A stretch of 64,000 nt of DNA from Trichlorobacter ammonificans (GCF_933509905.1 NZ_OW150024.1:2840001-2904000), one strand, 5' to 3'; positions 48,475 through 57,683 are shown, counted from the stretch's first letter. Notes: generated from the letters alone by a model not told the origin. A program made the numbers and translations.

Positions 48475-50331
48475 TCAGGAGGATGGTGATGGCAGGATAA
48501 CGGCAAAACGGGCGCCGGCACCGGGAACGCTTTGAACGTCGATGGTACCGCCGTGGTTGCGGACAATGGCCCAGGAGACCGCCAGTCCCAGGCCGGTGCC
48601 GTTCTGTTTGGTGGTGAAGAAGGGAGTAAACAACCGCTCCCGCTGCTCCGGCGCAATACCGGGGCCGCTGTCGGCCACAGTGATGCTGCTGGTGCTGCCG
48701 GGATCGACATCGGCGCCGACGGAGAGGGTTCCCTCCCCCTCCATCGCCTCCAGGGCGTTCAGGATCAGGTTGGTGAACACCTGGCGCAACTGCTCCCGGT
48801 CCCCTTCCAGCAGGCAGGGGGTCCGGCGGTAATCCCGCTCCACGTCGACGCCCGCCAGCGGCAGCTGGTGGCCGATCCGGTCCAGGATTTCGTCCAGGAG
48901 CGGCGCGGCCTCAAAGCGGCTCACCTGGCGCCGGTCCTGGCGGGCCAGGGTCAAGAGCCCCCCCACGATCCGGTTGATCCGGCCACTCTGGTCCAGAATC
49001 TCCGTTACCTCCTCCTGCAGGTCCGACCCTTCCGGCAGGGACATCTGCAGCAGCTCGGCGTTACCGCGGATAATGGCCAGGGGGTTGTTAATCTCGTGGG
49101 CCACCCCGGCGGAGAGCATCCCCAGCTCGGCCAGCCGCTCGGAACGGGCCAGCTCCTTTTCGGTCTCCCGCAGGCGCCGGTTCTTTTCCTCCAGCTCGCG
49201 GGTGCGCTGGCGCACCTTTTCCTCCAGGGTGCGGTTGAGCGCGCCGATCTCCCGCTGCCGTTCCGCCAGTTGCCGTCCCAGCCCGGTGGTCAGCCAGACC
49301 GCCAGCAGGGTCAGCCCCAGCAGCAGGGCGGCAAAGGTCAGGTTCAGGGTCCAGCGCAACTGAACGTAGGGACGCTCCGGCACCCCCACGTAGAGGGCGC
49401 CGACCACGTTCCCCTGCGGGTCCCGCAGCGGCTCGTAGGCGGCAAAGGTGCGCTCCTTGAGCACATAGGCCGGCGCGATCCAGCGCTCCCCCCGCTGCAG
49501 CACGGTGGCGGCCACCTCGGCGGAAAGACGGGTGCCGGTGGCCCGCCGGCCCTGTTCATCCTCAACGGTGGTGGCGATACGCACATCATCCAGGAAGATG
49601 GTGGCGGACTGGCGCAGCCCCTCCTCCCGCTGCTGGGGGGCGATGAGCCGGGTGATCCGGTCCGCCAGCCGCTCGTTGTTGTTCAGCAGCAGGCCGGCGA
49701 ACAGGGCGCCGCTCACCGCACCGTCCTCACCCAGCACCGGCGCGGCGGCGGTCAAAAACAGGCCCCGCTGTTCCGCGGTACGGGTGGTGCTCGGGGCATG
49801 GGGCGACGGCTGCAGCGTCACCAGCATCTGCCGGGGCAGGTCCGGGTTCTCCTGGCCGGCCTGCAGGGGCGAAAGCAGCACCAGCCCCTGCCCCGGCCGG
49901 CCGGCCAGGGCATCGGCCACCGGTTTCAAGTGGCGCAGGGTATCCCCGGCCCGCTCCGGATGGGCGCTGCGATAGCGCACCTGGCCGTAGCGGTCCACCA
50001 CGCTCAGGAAGCTGTAGCCGCGGCTGCCCGAGAGCAGGTCCAGCAGCCGGGCCAGCTCGGGGGTGCGGCCGTCGGCAAGGCTGCGGGCTAGGCCGGGACT
50101 GCGGCCGATCAACTGCACTCCCTCGGCCAGCCGGTTCAGCTCCCCCTGCAGCAGTTCGGCGGCGGTTCCCAGATCGTTGCGGGCTTCCTCCTGGGCCTGG
50201 CCGGCGATCCGCGCCGCGATCAGGCGGTCCCCCAAGAGCCATCCCACCAGAAGCGCCGTCAGCAGCGGCAGCAGTGTTGTCAGCAGCAGCCGCCGGCGCA
50301 GACGCGGGTCCGTACCCTGTCCGTTCGTCAT
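48475..50331 (-). CDS. Membrane histidine kinase, partner of the sigma-54 regulator
   Basis: The 618-residue sensor kinase has an N-terminal membrane helix, a periplasmic sensor region of about 280 residues (Cache-like), and a second helix (about 320-345, LTFAALLLGLTLLAVWLTTGLG). A coiled coil (NRTLEEKVRQRTRELEEKNRRL) follows, then the kinase: phosphoacceptor His in AGVAHEINNPLAII, then NLILNALEAMEG (N box), DSGPGIAPEQRERLFTPFFTTK and GTGLGLAVSWAIVRNHGG. Its start overlaps the response regulator stop by four bases. It should phosphorylate that regulator in response to an external signal. Confidence 0.92.
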   Translation of the reverse strand: MTNGQGTDPRLRRRLLLTTLLPLLTALLVGWLLGDRLIAARIAGQAQEEARNDLGTAAELLQGELNRLAEGVQLIGRSPGLARSLADGRTPELARLLDLLSGSRGYSFLSVVDRYGQVRYRSAHPERAGDTLRHLKPVADALAGRPGQGLVLLSPLQAGQENPDLPRQMLVTLQPSPHAPSTTRTAEQRGLFLTAAAPVLGEDGAVSGALFAGLLLNNNERLADRITRLIAPQQREEGLRQSATIFLDDVRIATTVEDEQGRRATGTRLSAEVAATVLQRGERWIAPAYVLKERTFAAYEPLRDPQGNVVGALYVGVPERPYVQLRWTLNLTFAALLLGLTLLAVWLTTGLGRQLAERQREIGALNRTLEEKVRQRTRELEEKNRRLRETEKELARSERLAELGMLSAGVAHEINNPLAIIRGNAELLQMSLPEGSDLQEEVTEILDQSGRINRIVGGLLTLARQDRRQVSRFEAAPLLDEILDRIGHQLPLAGVDVERDYRRTPCLLEGDREQLRQVFTNLILNALEAMEGEGTLSVGADVDPGSTSSITVADSGPGIAPEQRERLFTPFFTTKQNGTGLGLAVSWAIVRNHGGTIDVQSVPGAGARFAVILPSPSS

Positions 50332-51674
50332 TGTACGCCGTACTCCGCCAGCTTGCGGTCCAGGGTCTTGCGGGAGATCCCCAGAATTTCCGCGGTTTTG
50401 CTCTTGTGCCCGCCGTTGTGGCGGTAGACTCCCAGGATATGCCGCCGCTCCAGCTCATCCAGCGACAGCGCCGGCACCGCTTCATCGGCGGCCGGTGCCG
50501 GCGCCGGCCGACTGCAGACCGGCAGCAGATCGGCGGTGAGCAGGCTGCCCCGGGCCAGGATCACGGCCCGCTCGATCACGTTTTCCAGCTCCCGCACGTT
50601 GCCGGGCCAGTGGTAGCTGCCCAGCGAGCGCAGGGCCTCGGGCTCGATGCCGTGTACCTCCTTCTTCATGCGGGCCGCAAAGCGGCGCAGGAAGTGATGG
50701 GCCAGCGGTGCCACATCCTCGGGCCGCTCCCGGAGCGGCGGAATGGTGAGGGAGATCACGTTCAGCCGGTAGTAGAGGTCCTCCCGGAAGCGCCCCTCGG
50801 CCACCTCCTGCTGCAGGTCGCGGTTGGTGGCGGCCACGAAGCGGACATCCACGGTTCTGGCCCGGGTGGCGCCGATGGGGATGAACTCCTTCTCCTGGAT
50901 CACCCGTAACAGCTTGGCCTGCACCGCGGCACTCACGTCGCCGATCTCGTCCAGAAACAGGGTGCCGCCGTCCGCCTCCTCCAGCAGTCCCTTCTGGTTC
51001 AGCACCGCGCCGGTGAAGGCTCCCCGCATATGGCCGAACAACTGGCTTTCCAGCAGACTGTCGGCAAGCGCGGCGCAGTTGAGCGAGACGAACGGCTTGG
51101 ACCGGCGCAGGCTGTTGCCGTGCACGGTACGGGCGATCAGCTCCTTGCCGGTACCCGACTCCCCCAGGATCAGGATATTGGCGTCGCTGGCCGCCACCTG
51201 CAGGGTCAGGTCGTACACCTGCCGGAAGCGGGGGGAGGCAAAGACCGGCGGGGTGTCGTCCCCCCGCTGCAGTTCATCCCGCAGCCGGCGGTTTTCCTCC
51301 GTCAACTGACGGTGTTCCAGCGCCCTGGCCAGCACCCCCAGGATTTTCTCCTTGGGGAACGGTTTCATCACGTAATCGTAGGCCCCCAGCTTGATGGCAT
51401 GCACCGCGTCGTCCACGGTGCCGTGGGCGGTCATCACCACCACCGGCAGCTCCGGCGCCAGCCGCCTGACCCGTTTGAGCACCTCGATACCGTCGAGGTC
51501 CGGCATCCGCACATCCTGCAGCAACAGCGCCGGTACGCCGGGAGCCGCCTCCAGCCGGGCCAGGAGCGACCGGCCGCCGGTGAAACTCTCCACCGCATAT
51601 CCGTGGGTTTTCAGCAGTTTTGACAGATAGCGCAGGATTCCCTGCTCGTCGTCGCAGATGTAGATGCATGCCAT
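50328..51674 (-). CDS. NtrC-type sigma-54-dependent response regulator
   Basis: The 448-residue product has a receiver domain (about 1-120; phosphoacceptor Asp in LLQDVRMPDLDG, Thr/Lys later in VVMTAHG and VMKPFP), an AAA+ domain (about 140-370; Walker A GESGTGKE, GAFTGA loop in MRGAFTGAVL, Walker B in GGTLFLDEIG), and a C-terminal Fis helix-turn-helix (KSKTAEILGISRKTLDRKL). It should activate sigma-54 promoters when phosphorylated by the overlapping kinase. It is divergent from the Hyb hydrogenase operon, which has a sigma-54 promoter; three half-sites lie between them. Confidence 0.93.
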   Translation of the reverse strand: MACIYICDDEQGILRYLSKLLKTHGYAVESFTGGRSLLARLEAAPGVPALLLQDVRMPDLDGIEVLKRVRRLAPELPVVVMTAHGTVDDAVHAIKLGAYDYVMKPFPKEKILGVLARALEHRQLTEENRRLRDELQRGDDTPPVFASPRFRQVYDLTLQVAASDANILILGESGTGKELIARTVHGNSLRRSKPFVSLNCAALADSLLESQLFGHMRGAFTGAVLNQKGLLEEADGGTLFLDEIGDVSAAVQAKLLRVIQEKEFIPIGATRARTVDVRFVAATNRDLQQEVAEGRFREDLYYRLNVISLTIPPLRERPEDVAPLAHHFLRRFAARMKKEVHGIEPEALRSLGSYHWPGNVRELENVIERAVILARGSLLTADLLPVCSRPAPAPAADEAVPALSLDELERRHILGVYRHNGGHKSKTAEILGISRKTLDRKLAEYGVQ

Positions 51675-51698
51675 GGCGCACTCTCCGGAATAGTGTAC

Positions 51699-51745
51699 GG
51701 ACAAAACGATACAGCACCGGACAATTTGATACAATCATTTTGTCC
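51699..51745. promoter_or_regulatory. Candidate upstream activator sites for the hyb promoter
   Basis: GGACAAAACGATAC (51699-51712), GGACAATTTGATAC (51719-51732) and the inverted CAATCATTTTGTCC (51732-51745, complement GGACAAAATGATTG) share a GGACAAAAYGAT core. Sites 1 and 2 are 20 bases apart, about two helical turns. They lie about 90-136 bases before the inferred hyb transcription start and just upstream of the response-regulator gene. Confidence 0.65.
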
Positions 51746-51807
51746 CGGCCATCCCGACAGCACCCCACACACGCCACTAACCACCTTAATTAATTAACTT
51801 CATCCGA

Positions 51808-51824
51808 TTGGTACGCCCGTTGCT
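51808..51824 (+). promoter_or_regulatory. Sigma-54 (-24/-12) promoter of the hyb operon
   Basis: TTGGTACGCCCGTTGCT matches the consensus TGGCACG-N4-TTGC(T/A) except for one base, with the conserved GG (51810-51811) and GC (51822-51823) at the correct spacing. Transcription would start near 51835, about 49 bases before the hybO start codon. Confidence 0.85.
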
Positions 51825-51883
51825 CTCAAAGCCCCCTTGAATCTATGGCGTATACAAAATCATCGGCAAGAGAGGGCTAGGCT

Positions 51884-53008
51884 ATGGCATACGAGCAGTT
51901 GTTCGGCGGCGGGGTTTCCCGACGCGATTTCATCAAGACCTGCGTCGCCGCCACGGCGATGATGGGGCTTCCCTTCGGCATGGCGAGCCGGGTGGCGGAG
52001 GCGGCCCAGGCACCGGACCGGCCGCCGGTGATCTGGCTGCATTTCCAGGAATGCACCGGTTGTTCCGAATCCCTGCTGCGAGCCAACCATCCGACCCCGG
52101 CCTCCCTGCTGCTGGAAATGATCTCGCTCGATTACCATGAAACCCTGATGGCCGGTTCCGGCCACCAGGCGGAAAAATCGCTGCACGACTCCATCAAGGC
52201 CAACCAGGGCAAGTACATCCTGATCGTGGAGGGGGCGATCCCCACCAAGGAAAACGGCATCTACTGCAAGGTGGGGGGCAAGACCGCGCTGGAGTCGCTG
52301 CGCCACGCCGCCGCCGGGGCAGCCGCCGTCATCTCCGTGGGCACCTGCGCCTCCTACGGCGGCATCCAGGCCGCCCCTCCCAACCCCACCGGTGCCGTGG
52401 GGGTGCGGGAGATCGTCAAGGACAAGCCGATCATCAACATCCCCGGCTGCCCCCCCTCCCCCTACAACCTGCTTTCCACCGTACTGTACTACCTGACCTT
52501 CAAGAAGTTGCCGGAACTGGATCAACTGGGCCGTCCCAAGTTCGCTTACGGCCGCCGCATTCACGAGCATTGCGAGCGCCGCCCCCATTTCGACGCCGGC
52601 CGCTTCGCCAAGGCCTACGGCCATGCCACCCATGCCGAGGGGTACTGCCTCTACAAGCTGGGGTGCAAGGGACCGGCCACCTATGCCAACTGTTCGGTGC
52701 AGCGGTTCAACGATGTCGGGGTCTGGCCGGTGTCGGTGGGGCACCCCTGCATCGGCTGCACCGAGCCGGACCTGCTCTTCCGCACCGCCATTGCCGACAA
52801 GGTCCAGATTCACGAGCCGACCCCCTTTGACAGTTATGCGCCGGTTGATCTGAAGGAAAAGGGCAAGGGGGCCAGCCCGGTCACTACCGGCGTGCTGGGC
52901 CTGGCCGCCGGCGCCGCCCTGGGGGCGGGCGCCATGCTGGCCCGCACGCTGCCCGATGCCGACCGGAACGACAGGCCGCAGGAGGAGCACCATGAGCCCA
53001 AAGAGTAG
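51884..53008 (+). CDS. hybO: [NiFe] hydrogenase small subunit
   Basis: The 374-residue small subunit carries the Fe-S relay that takes electrons from H2 to the membrane. A twin-arginine signal (SRRDFIK, Arg13-Arg14, then a hydrophobic h-region) marks Tat export as a complex with the large subunit. The proximal-cluster CTGC is at residues 57-60 (FQECTGCSESLL). Further Cys lie in VGTCASYGG, IPGCPPSP, GYCLYKLGCKGP and HPCIGCTEP. A C-terminal hydrophobic anchor (TTGVLGLAAGAALGAGAML) follows. ATG at 51884 has AGAGGG upstream. It is the first gene of the hyb operon, under a sigma-54 promoter. Confidence 0.93.
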   Translation: MAYEQLFGGGVSRRDFIKTCVAATAMMGLPFGMASRVAEAAQAPDRPPVIWLHFQECTGCSESLLRANHPTPASLLLEMISLDYHETLMAGSGHQAEKSLHDSIKANQGKYILIVEGAIPTKENGIYCKVGGKTALESLRHAAAGAAAVISVGTCASYGGIQAAPPNPTGAVGVREIVKDKPIINIPGCPPSPYNLLSTVLYYLTFKKLPELDQLGRPKFAYGRRIHEHCERRPHFDAGRFAKAYGHATHAEGYCLYKLGCKGPATYANCSVQRFNDVGVWPVSVGHPCIGCTEPDLLFRTAIADKVQIHEPTPFDSYAPVDLKEKGKGASPVTTGVLGLAAGAALGAGAMLARTLPDADRNDRPQEEHHEPKE

Positions 53009-53939
53009 ACGGGATTTTCTCAAACTGGCCGGGCTGGCAAGCGCCGGACTGGTGGCGGCACCCGCCCTGGCCGTGACGGGGAGTACGGGACCGGCGATCA
53101 ACGATGAAGAGCTGGGGATGCTCTACGACGCCACCAAATGCGTCGGCTGCAAGGCCTGCATGGCCGCCTGCAAGCGGGTGAACGGCGACTACGGGGCCCT
53201 GTCCTACGAGCAGGCCGCCTTTGACCCGGACAAGCTCTGGGATGCTCCCCAGGACCTGTCCGGCTCCACCCGCACCCTGATCAAGCTGTTCAAGGAGTCG
53301 CCCAGGGAGTGGTCCTATGTGAAGTACTCCTGCATGCACTGCCAGAAACCTTCCTGCGTCTCGGTCTGCCCGGTGTCGGCCATGGTCAAGGACAAGATCA
53401 CCGGCATCGTGGACTACAAGAAGGACGCCTGTATCGGCTGCCGCTACTGTCAGGTGGCCTGCGCCTTCAACATCCCCAAGTTCCAGTGGGACAAGGCCAT
53501 TCCCCAGATCGTCAAGTGCGACCTCTGCAAGAACACCTATCTCAAATCCAACGGCACGTCGGCCTGCGCCGACGCCTGCCCCACCGGCGCCATCCTCTTC
53601 GGCAAGCGCCGGGAACTGCTGGCCGAGGCCAAGAAGCGGCTGGCCGAGCATCCCCGGCAGTACGTGAACCACATTTACGGCGAGTACGAACTGGGGGGGA
53701 CCAACCATCTCTACCTGGCAGCCCTGCCGGCCACGAAGCTGGGACTGCCGGAGTTGCAGCAGGAGGCGCCGGCCGAGTTTTCCGAAAAGATCCAGCACAC
53801 CATCTATAAGGGTTTCATCGCGCCGGTGGCGCTCTACGGCACCCTCTGCTTCATCGCGGTGCGCAACATGAAGAAACAGAACAGCCACGGCAGCGACGGG
53901 CAGACACCGCCCCGGCACAGGGAGGACGACCGGCAATGA
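52992..53939 (+). CDS. hybA: HybA-type periplasmic ferredoxin subunit
   Basis: The 315-residue product has a Tat signal (SRRDFLKLAG), then four [4Fe-4S] clusters coordinated by CVGCKACMAAC, CMHCQKPSCVSVC, CIGCRYCQVAC and CDLC...CADAC, and a C-terminal membrane helix (FIAPVALYGTLCFIAV). HybA carries electrons from the small subunit to HybB in the membrane. ATG at 52992 has GGAGGAG upstream; it overlaps hybO by 17 bases. It precedes hybB with a four-base overlap, so it is translationally coupled. Confidence 0.92.
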   Translation: MSPKSRRDFLKLAGLASAGLVAAPALAVTGSTGPAINDEELGMLYDATKCVGCKACMAACKRVNGDYGALSYEQAAFDPDKLWDAPQDLSGSTRTLIKLFKESPREWSYVKYSCMHCQKPSCVSVCPVSAMVKDKITGIVDYKKDACIGCRYCQVACAFNIPKFQWDKAIPQIVKCDLCKNTYLKSNGTSACADACPTGAILFGKRRELLAEAKKRLAEHPRQYVNHIYGEYELGGTNHLYLAALPATKLGLPELQQEAPAEFSEKIQHTIYKGFIAPVALYGTLCFIAVRNMKKQNSHGSDGQTPPRHREDDRQ

Positions 53940-55240
53940 GTCATGACGAGTATCAGATCCACCGCGCCAGAATCCTGACCCCCTCCTTCTGGGTGTTGCT
54001 GACCCTGACCCTGATCGGCTTCAGCCTGATTGCCGTGCGCTTCATCTGGGGGATCGGCGCGGTCTCCAACATGAGCGACGGCTATCCCTGGGGCATCTGG
54101 ATCACCTACGACGTGGCCACCGGCACCGCCATCGCCTGTGGCGGCTACGCCGTGGCGATCCTGGTCTATATCCGCAACAAGATGCACTACCACCCGCTGA
54201 TCCGCTCGGCGGTGCTCACCTCGCTGTTCGGCTACGGCCTGGCCGGGTTCTCGGTCATGGTGGACGTGGGGCGCCCCTGGAACGCCTACAACTTCTTCAT
54301 CCCCTCGCAATGGCAGGCCAACTCCGCCATGTTCGAGGTGGCGCTCTGCGTCATGGCCTACACCACCGTGCTGGCCATCGAGTTTCTGCCCGCGGTACTG
54401 AACCGCCTGCAGCAGACCAACTGGAGCCGGGCGCGGGAATTCCTGGAGCGGCACCACGGCCGCTTCGGCCTGGATACGCCGGTAGTGCTGGAAAAGCTGG
54501 AGCGGCTGCGCCAACTGGCCATCCGCATCCAGCCCGGACTGGACAAGGTGCTGATCTTCATCATCGTCCTGGGGATTACCCTACCCACCATGCACCAGTC
54601 CTCCCTGGGGTCGCTCTTGCTGATCGCCTCCACCAAGCTGCACCCCCTCTGGCACACCGGCTTCCTGCCGCTTCTGTTCCTGATCAACTGCCTGTTCATC
54701 GGCTACTCCATTGCCATCCTGGAGTCGGTGATCTCCTCCTACGGCTTCAAGCGCCCCTTTGAGATCGACCAGCTTTCCGGCCTGGCCGCCATCACCCCCT
54801 ACCTGACGGTGATCTGGCTCTGCGTGGTGGTGGGAGACCTGATCTGGCGGGGCCAACTGGGCAACGCCCTGAGCCTGGACTTCTACTCCGCCTTCTTCCT
54901 GCTGGAGTTCGGCCTGGTGGCCACCGGCTCGCTGCTGCTCTTTTCGAAAAAGCGCCGCCAATCCCCCCGCTGGCTGTTCATCACCGCCGTACTGATCGTG
55001 CTGGGGGGAGCACTGTACCGCTTCAACGTCTACCTGATCGGCTTCAATCCGGGCCAGGGGTGGCGCTACTTCCCCTCCCTGGCGGAACTGCTGATCACCG
55101 TGGGGATCGTGGCCTTCGAAATCCTGGGCTACCAGGTGCTGGTGAAACTGTTCCCGGTGCTACCGCGCCTGCATGGCCACGAAGCCCCGGAAGCTGCAAA
55201 ACGTCGCGAACTTCCGCAGCCTGCGCCGCAACAGGCATAA
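53936..55240 (+). CDS. hybB: HybB-type (NrfD family) integral membrane subunit
   Basis: The 434-residue protein has about ten hydrophobic helices, including FWVLLTLTLIGFSLIAVRFIWG and PYLTVIWLCVVVGDLIW. It has no haem-ligand His pattern, in keeping with the NrfD/HybB family that conducts electrons to quinone with proton exchange. It should link HybA to the menaquinone pool. It overlaps hybA by four bases. A C-terminal, Pro/Ala-rich tail (APEAAKRRELPQPAPQQA) is unusual but not disruptive. Confidence 0.92.
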   Translation: MSHDEYQIHRARILTPSFWVLLTLTLIGFSLIAVRFIWGIGAVSNMSDGYPWGIWITYDVATGTAIACGGYAVAILVYIRNKMHYHPLIRSAVLTSLFGYGLAGFSVMVDVGRPWNAYNFFIPSQWQANSAMFEVALCVMAYTTVLAIEFLPAVLNRLQQTNWSRAREFLERHHGRFGLDTPVVLEKLERLRQLAIRIQPGLDKVLIFIIVLGITLPTMHQSSLGSLLLIASTKLHPLWHTGFLPLLFLINCLFIGYSIAILESVISSYGFKRPFEIDQLSGLAAITPYLTVIWLCVVVGDLIWRGQLGNALSLDFYSAFFLLEFGLVATGSLLLFSKKRRQSPRWLFITAVLIVLGGALYRFNVYLIGFNPGQGWRYFPSLAELLITVGIVAFEILGYQVLVKLFPVLPRLHGHEAPEAAKRRELPQPAPQQA

Positions 55241-55270
55241 CTTACACACAACCGCAAGGAGAACAGATAC

Positions 55271-56950
55271 ATGGCACGTATAACCATTGACCCGATTACC
55301 CGCATCGAAGGACACCTGCGGATCGACGTGGAGGTAGGCGACGGCCGGGTGAGCAAAGCCTGGTCCTCGGCCCAGATGTGGCGGGGGATCGAAACCATCC
55401 TCAAGGACCGCCCCCCCCAGGACGCCTGGATCTACGCCCAGCGTTTCTGCGGCGTCTGCACCACCGTGCACGCCATCTCCTCCATCCGCGCCGTGGAACA
55501 TGCCCTCAAGGTGGAGGTACCGCTCAACGCCCAGTACATCCGCAACATCATCATGGCCCAGCATTCGGTGCAGGACCATATCGTCCACTTCTACCACCTC
55601 TCGGCCCTGGACTGGGTGGACATCGTCTCGGCCCTGAAGGCCGACCCCAAGAAGGCGGCCGCCATTGCCCAGTCGGTCTCCGACTGGCCCGGCAACAGCG
55701 AAAAGGAGTTCAGCAGCGTCCAGAAACGGCTCAAGGCCTTTGTGGACTCCGGCAAACTGGGCATCTTCGCCTCCGGCTACTGGGGGCACCCGGCCATGAT
55801 CCTGCCGCCGGAGATCAACCTGATCGCCACGGCCCACTACCTGAAAGCCCTGGACTACCAGCAGAAGGCGGCCCAGGCCGTGGCCATCCTGGGGGGCAAA
55901 AACCCCCACATCCAGAACCTTTGCGTCGGCGGCGTGGCCACGGCCCTCAACATGGAGAACCTGGCCACCATCAACATGGAACGGATCGCCTACCTGAAGG
56001 CCCTGATGACCGAAACCCGCGACTTCGTCAAAAAGGTCTACTACCCGGACCTGCTGGTGATCGGCAAGGCGTACAAGGAGTGGTTCAAACACGGCCGGGG
56101 GGTGGTCAACTACTTGGCGGTGCCGGAGTTTGCCGAAGATACCAAAAACAGCAGCTTCGCCCTGCCCGGCGGTCTGATCATGGGGGGCGACGTGAGCAAG
56201 GCCCGGGTGGTCTCCGACCACCAGGACCAGCAGTTGATCGGCAGCATCAAGGAATCGGTGGCCTGCGCCTGGTACGAAGGAAAAGCCTCGCTCCATCCCT
56301 GGGAGGGGGAGACCAAACCGGATTACACTGACTTCCAGGAAAACGGCAAATACTCCTGGTGCAAGGCGCCCCGCATCGACGGCAAGCCGGTACAGACCGG
56401 GCCGCTGGCGCAAATCCTAGCCGGGTACGCCGCCGGCAACCAGCGGGTGCGTCAACTGGTGGACGCCACCTGTTCGGCGGCCGGCGTCGGCATCGGCGAC
56501 CTGCACTCCACCATGGGCCGCCTGGCGGCACGGGGCATCCGCGCCCATCTGCTGTCCGATCTTTCCCTTGAGTACTTGGACAAGCTGGTGGACAACATCG
56601 GCAAGGGGGACAAGGCCTACGCCAACCACACCGAGATCCCCTCCGGCGAGCACCGCGGCGTCGGCTTCCACGAAGCACCCCGGGGCACCCTGTCCCACTG
56701 GATCGTGATCAAGGACAAGAAGATCAAGAACTATCAGGCCGTGGTCCCCTCCACCTGGAACGCCTCTCCCCGGGACGGGCAGGGGAACGCCGGTCCCTAC
56801 GAGGCCTCCCTGGCCGGCAACCCGGTGGCCAAGCCGGACCAGCCGCTGGAGGTGCTGCGCACCGTCCACTCCTTCGACCCCTGCATCGCCTGCGCGGTGC
56901 ATACCATTGATCCGGAAGGCAAGGAAATCACCAAGGTCAAGGTAATGTAG
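55271..56950 (+). CDS. hybC: [NiFe] hydrogenase large subunit
   Basis: The 559-residue catalytic subunit holds the NiFe(CN)2CO site. N-terminal Cys60 and Cys63 lie in RFCGVCTTVHA; C-terminal Cys538, Cys541 and His544 lie in DPCIACAVH. The residues after His544 (TIDPEGKEITKVKVM, 15 residues) form the tail removed by the HybD peptidase once nickel is inserted. All four ligands are Cys; none is UGA. AAGGAGAACAG precedes the ATG. It belongs to the Hyb-like group 1 hydrogenases typical of respiratory H2 uptake; reversibility is not shown. Confidence 0.95.
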   Translation: MARITIDPITRIEGHLRIDVEVGDGRVSKAWSSAQMWRGIETILKDRPPQDAWIYAQRFCGVCTTVHAISSIRAVEHALKVEVPLNAQYIRNIIMAQHSVQDHIVHFYHLSALDWVDIVSALKADPKKAAAIAQSVSDWPGNSEKEFSSVQKRLKAFVDSGKLGIFASGYWGHPAMILPPEINLIATAHYLKALDYQQKAAQAVAILGGKNPHIQNLCVGGVATALNMENLATINMERIAYLKALMTETRDFVKKVYYPDLLVIGKAYKEWFKHGRGVVNYLAVPEFAEDTKNSSFALPGGLIMGGDVSKARVVSDHQDQQLIGSIKESVACAWYEGKASLHPWEGETKPDYTDFQENGKYSWCKAPRIDGKPVQTGPLAQILAGYAAGNQRVRQLVDATCSAAGVGIGDLHSTMGRLAARGIRAHLLSDLSLEYLDKLVDNIGKGDKAYANHTEIPSGEHRGVGFHEAPRGTLSHWIVIKDKKIKNYQAVVPSTWNASPRDGQGNAGPYEASLAGNPVAKPDQPLEVLRTVHSFDPCIACAVHTIDPEGKEITKVKVM

Positions 56951-57072
56951 CAATCGTCCCCTTTTCCGCAATCCCGGCGTCAGGCTGCACGGCGTCTTGT
57001 GCGGCGTACTGTACCGTACGCCTCCGCGCCGCCGTTTGCCTTCCTTGGCCTTGCGAAAAATTGAACGATTGC
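56950..57072. repeat. MITE-like palindrome between hybC and hybD
   Basis: Imperfect ends GCAATCGT...CGCAA (56950 on) and the complement of 57049-57072 share GCAATCGT and CGCAA with mostly similar spacing. The middle carries GGCGTACTGTACCGTACGCC, itself palindromic. It lies inside the hyb operon, between the hybC stop and the hybD start, and resembles the 27241-27364 element. Confidence 0.55.
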
Positions 57073-57093
57073 GAACGTTGTAAGAGGTGAAAC

Positions 57094-57582
57094 ATGAGAG
57101 TACTGATTTTTGGCGCCGGCAACCTGCTGCTGTCCGACGAGGGGTTTGGCGTGCATGTCATCCGCTACCTTGGCGAAAACTACCGCTTTGGCGACGATGT
57201 GGAACTGTACGACGGCGGCACCCTGGGGTTCATGGCTTCCCACAAGCTGGAGGAGGCGCAAGTGGTCTACCTGATCGACGTGGTCACCACCCCCGGCGAA
57301 CCGGGCACGGTCTACCGCTTCGAGAAGGACGATTTCATCGGCCGCACCATTCCGGTGAAGATGTCTCCCCATCAACTGGGCATCCAGGAGATGCTGCTGC
57401 TCTCGGACATCCGCGGCCGCTGCCCGGACCAGGTCAGCCTGTTGGGTATTGTTCCCAAAAGCTATGAGGCGGGGGTGGAGTTGTCGCCGGAACTGGCGAT
57501 CCGGCTGCCGGAGCTGGCGGAACTGCTGCGGAAGGAGCTGACTGAGGCCGGGGTAAGGATGGAGCCGAAGGCTGAGAAATAG
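57094..57582 (+). CDS. hybD: Hydrogenase maturation endopeptidase
   Basis: The 162-residue protease cleaves the C-terminal tail of the HybC precursor after nickel insertion. The nickel-recognition residues match the family: Glu in LLSDEGFG (about residue 16), Asp in VYLIDVVT (about 62), and His in KMSPHQLG (about 92). Start at 57094 has AGAGGTG upstream. It closes the hyb operon; other maturation genes (hypA-F) are not in the window. Confidence 0.92.
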   Translation: MRVLIFGAGNLLLSDEGFGVHVIRYLGENYRFGDDVELYDGGTLGFMASHKLEEAQVVYLIDVVTTPGEPGTVYRFEKDDFIGRTIPVKMSPHQLGIQEMLLLSDIRGRCPDQVSLLGIVPKSYEAGVELSPELAIRLPELAELLRKELTEAGVRMEPKAEK

Positions 57583-57589
57583 AGATTGT

Positions 57590-57637
57590 TTTGCAAGGAG
57601 CCATGACGAAACTACCGCCGTCATGGCTCCTTGCAAA
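57590..57637. terminator. Long perfect hairpin downstream of hybD
   Basis: Nineteen-base perfect arms (TTTGCAAGGAGCCATGACG and its complement) enclose a 10-base loop just after the hybD stop. It is longer than most intrinsic terminators and has no T-run beyond AAATTA. It may end the hyb transcript or be a mobile repeat. Confidence 0.6.
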
Positions 57638-57683
57638 TTACATTACCACTGCCAAGCTGTTTAAGCTTGCTGCTACAATGACT

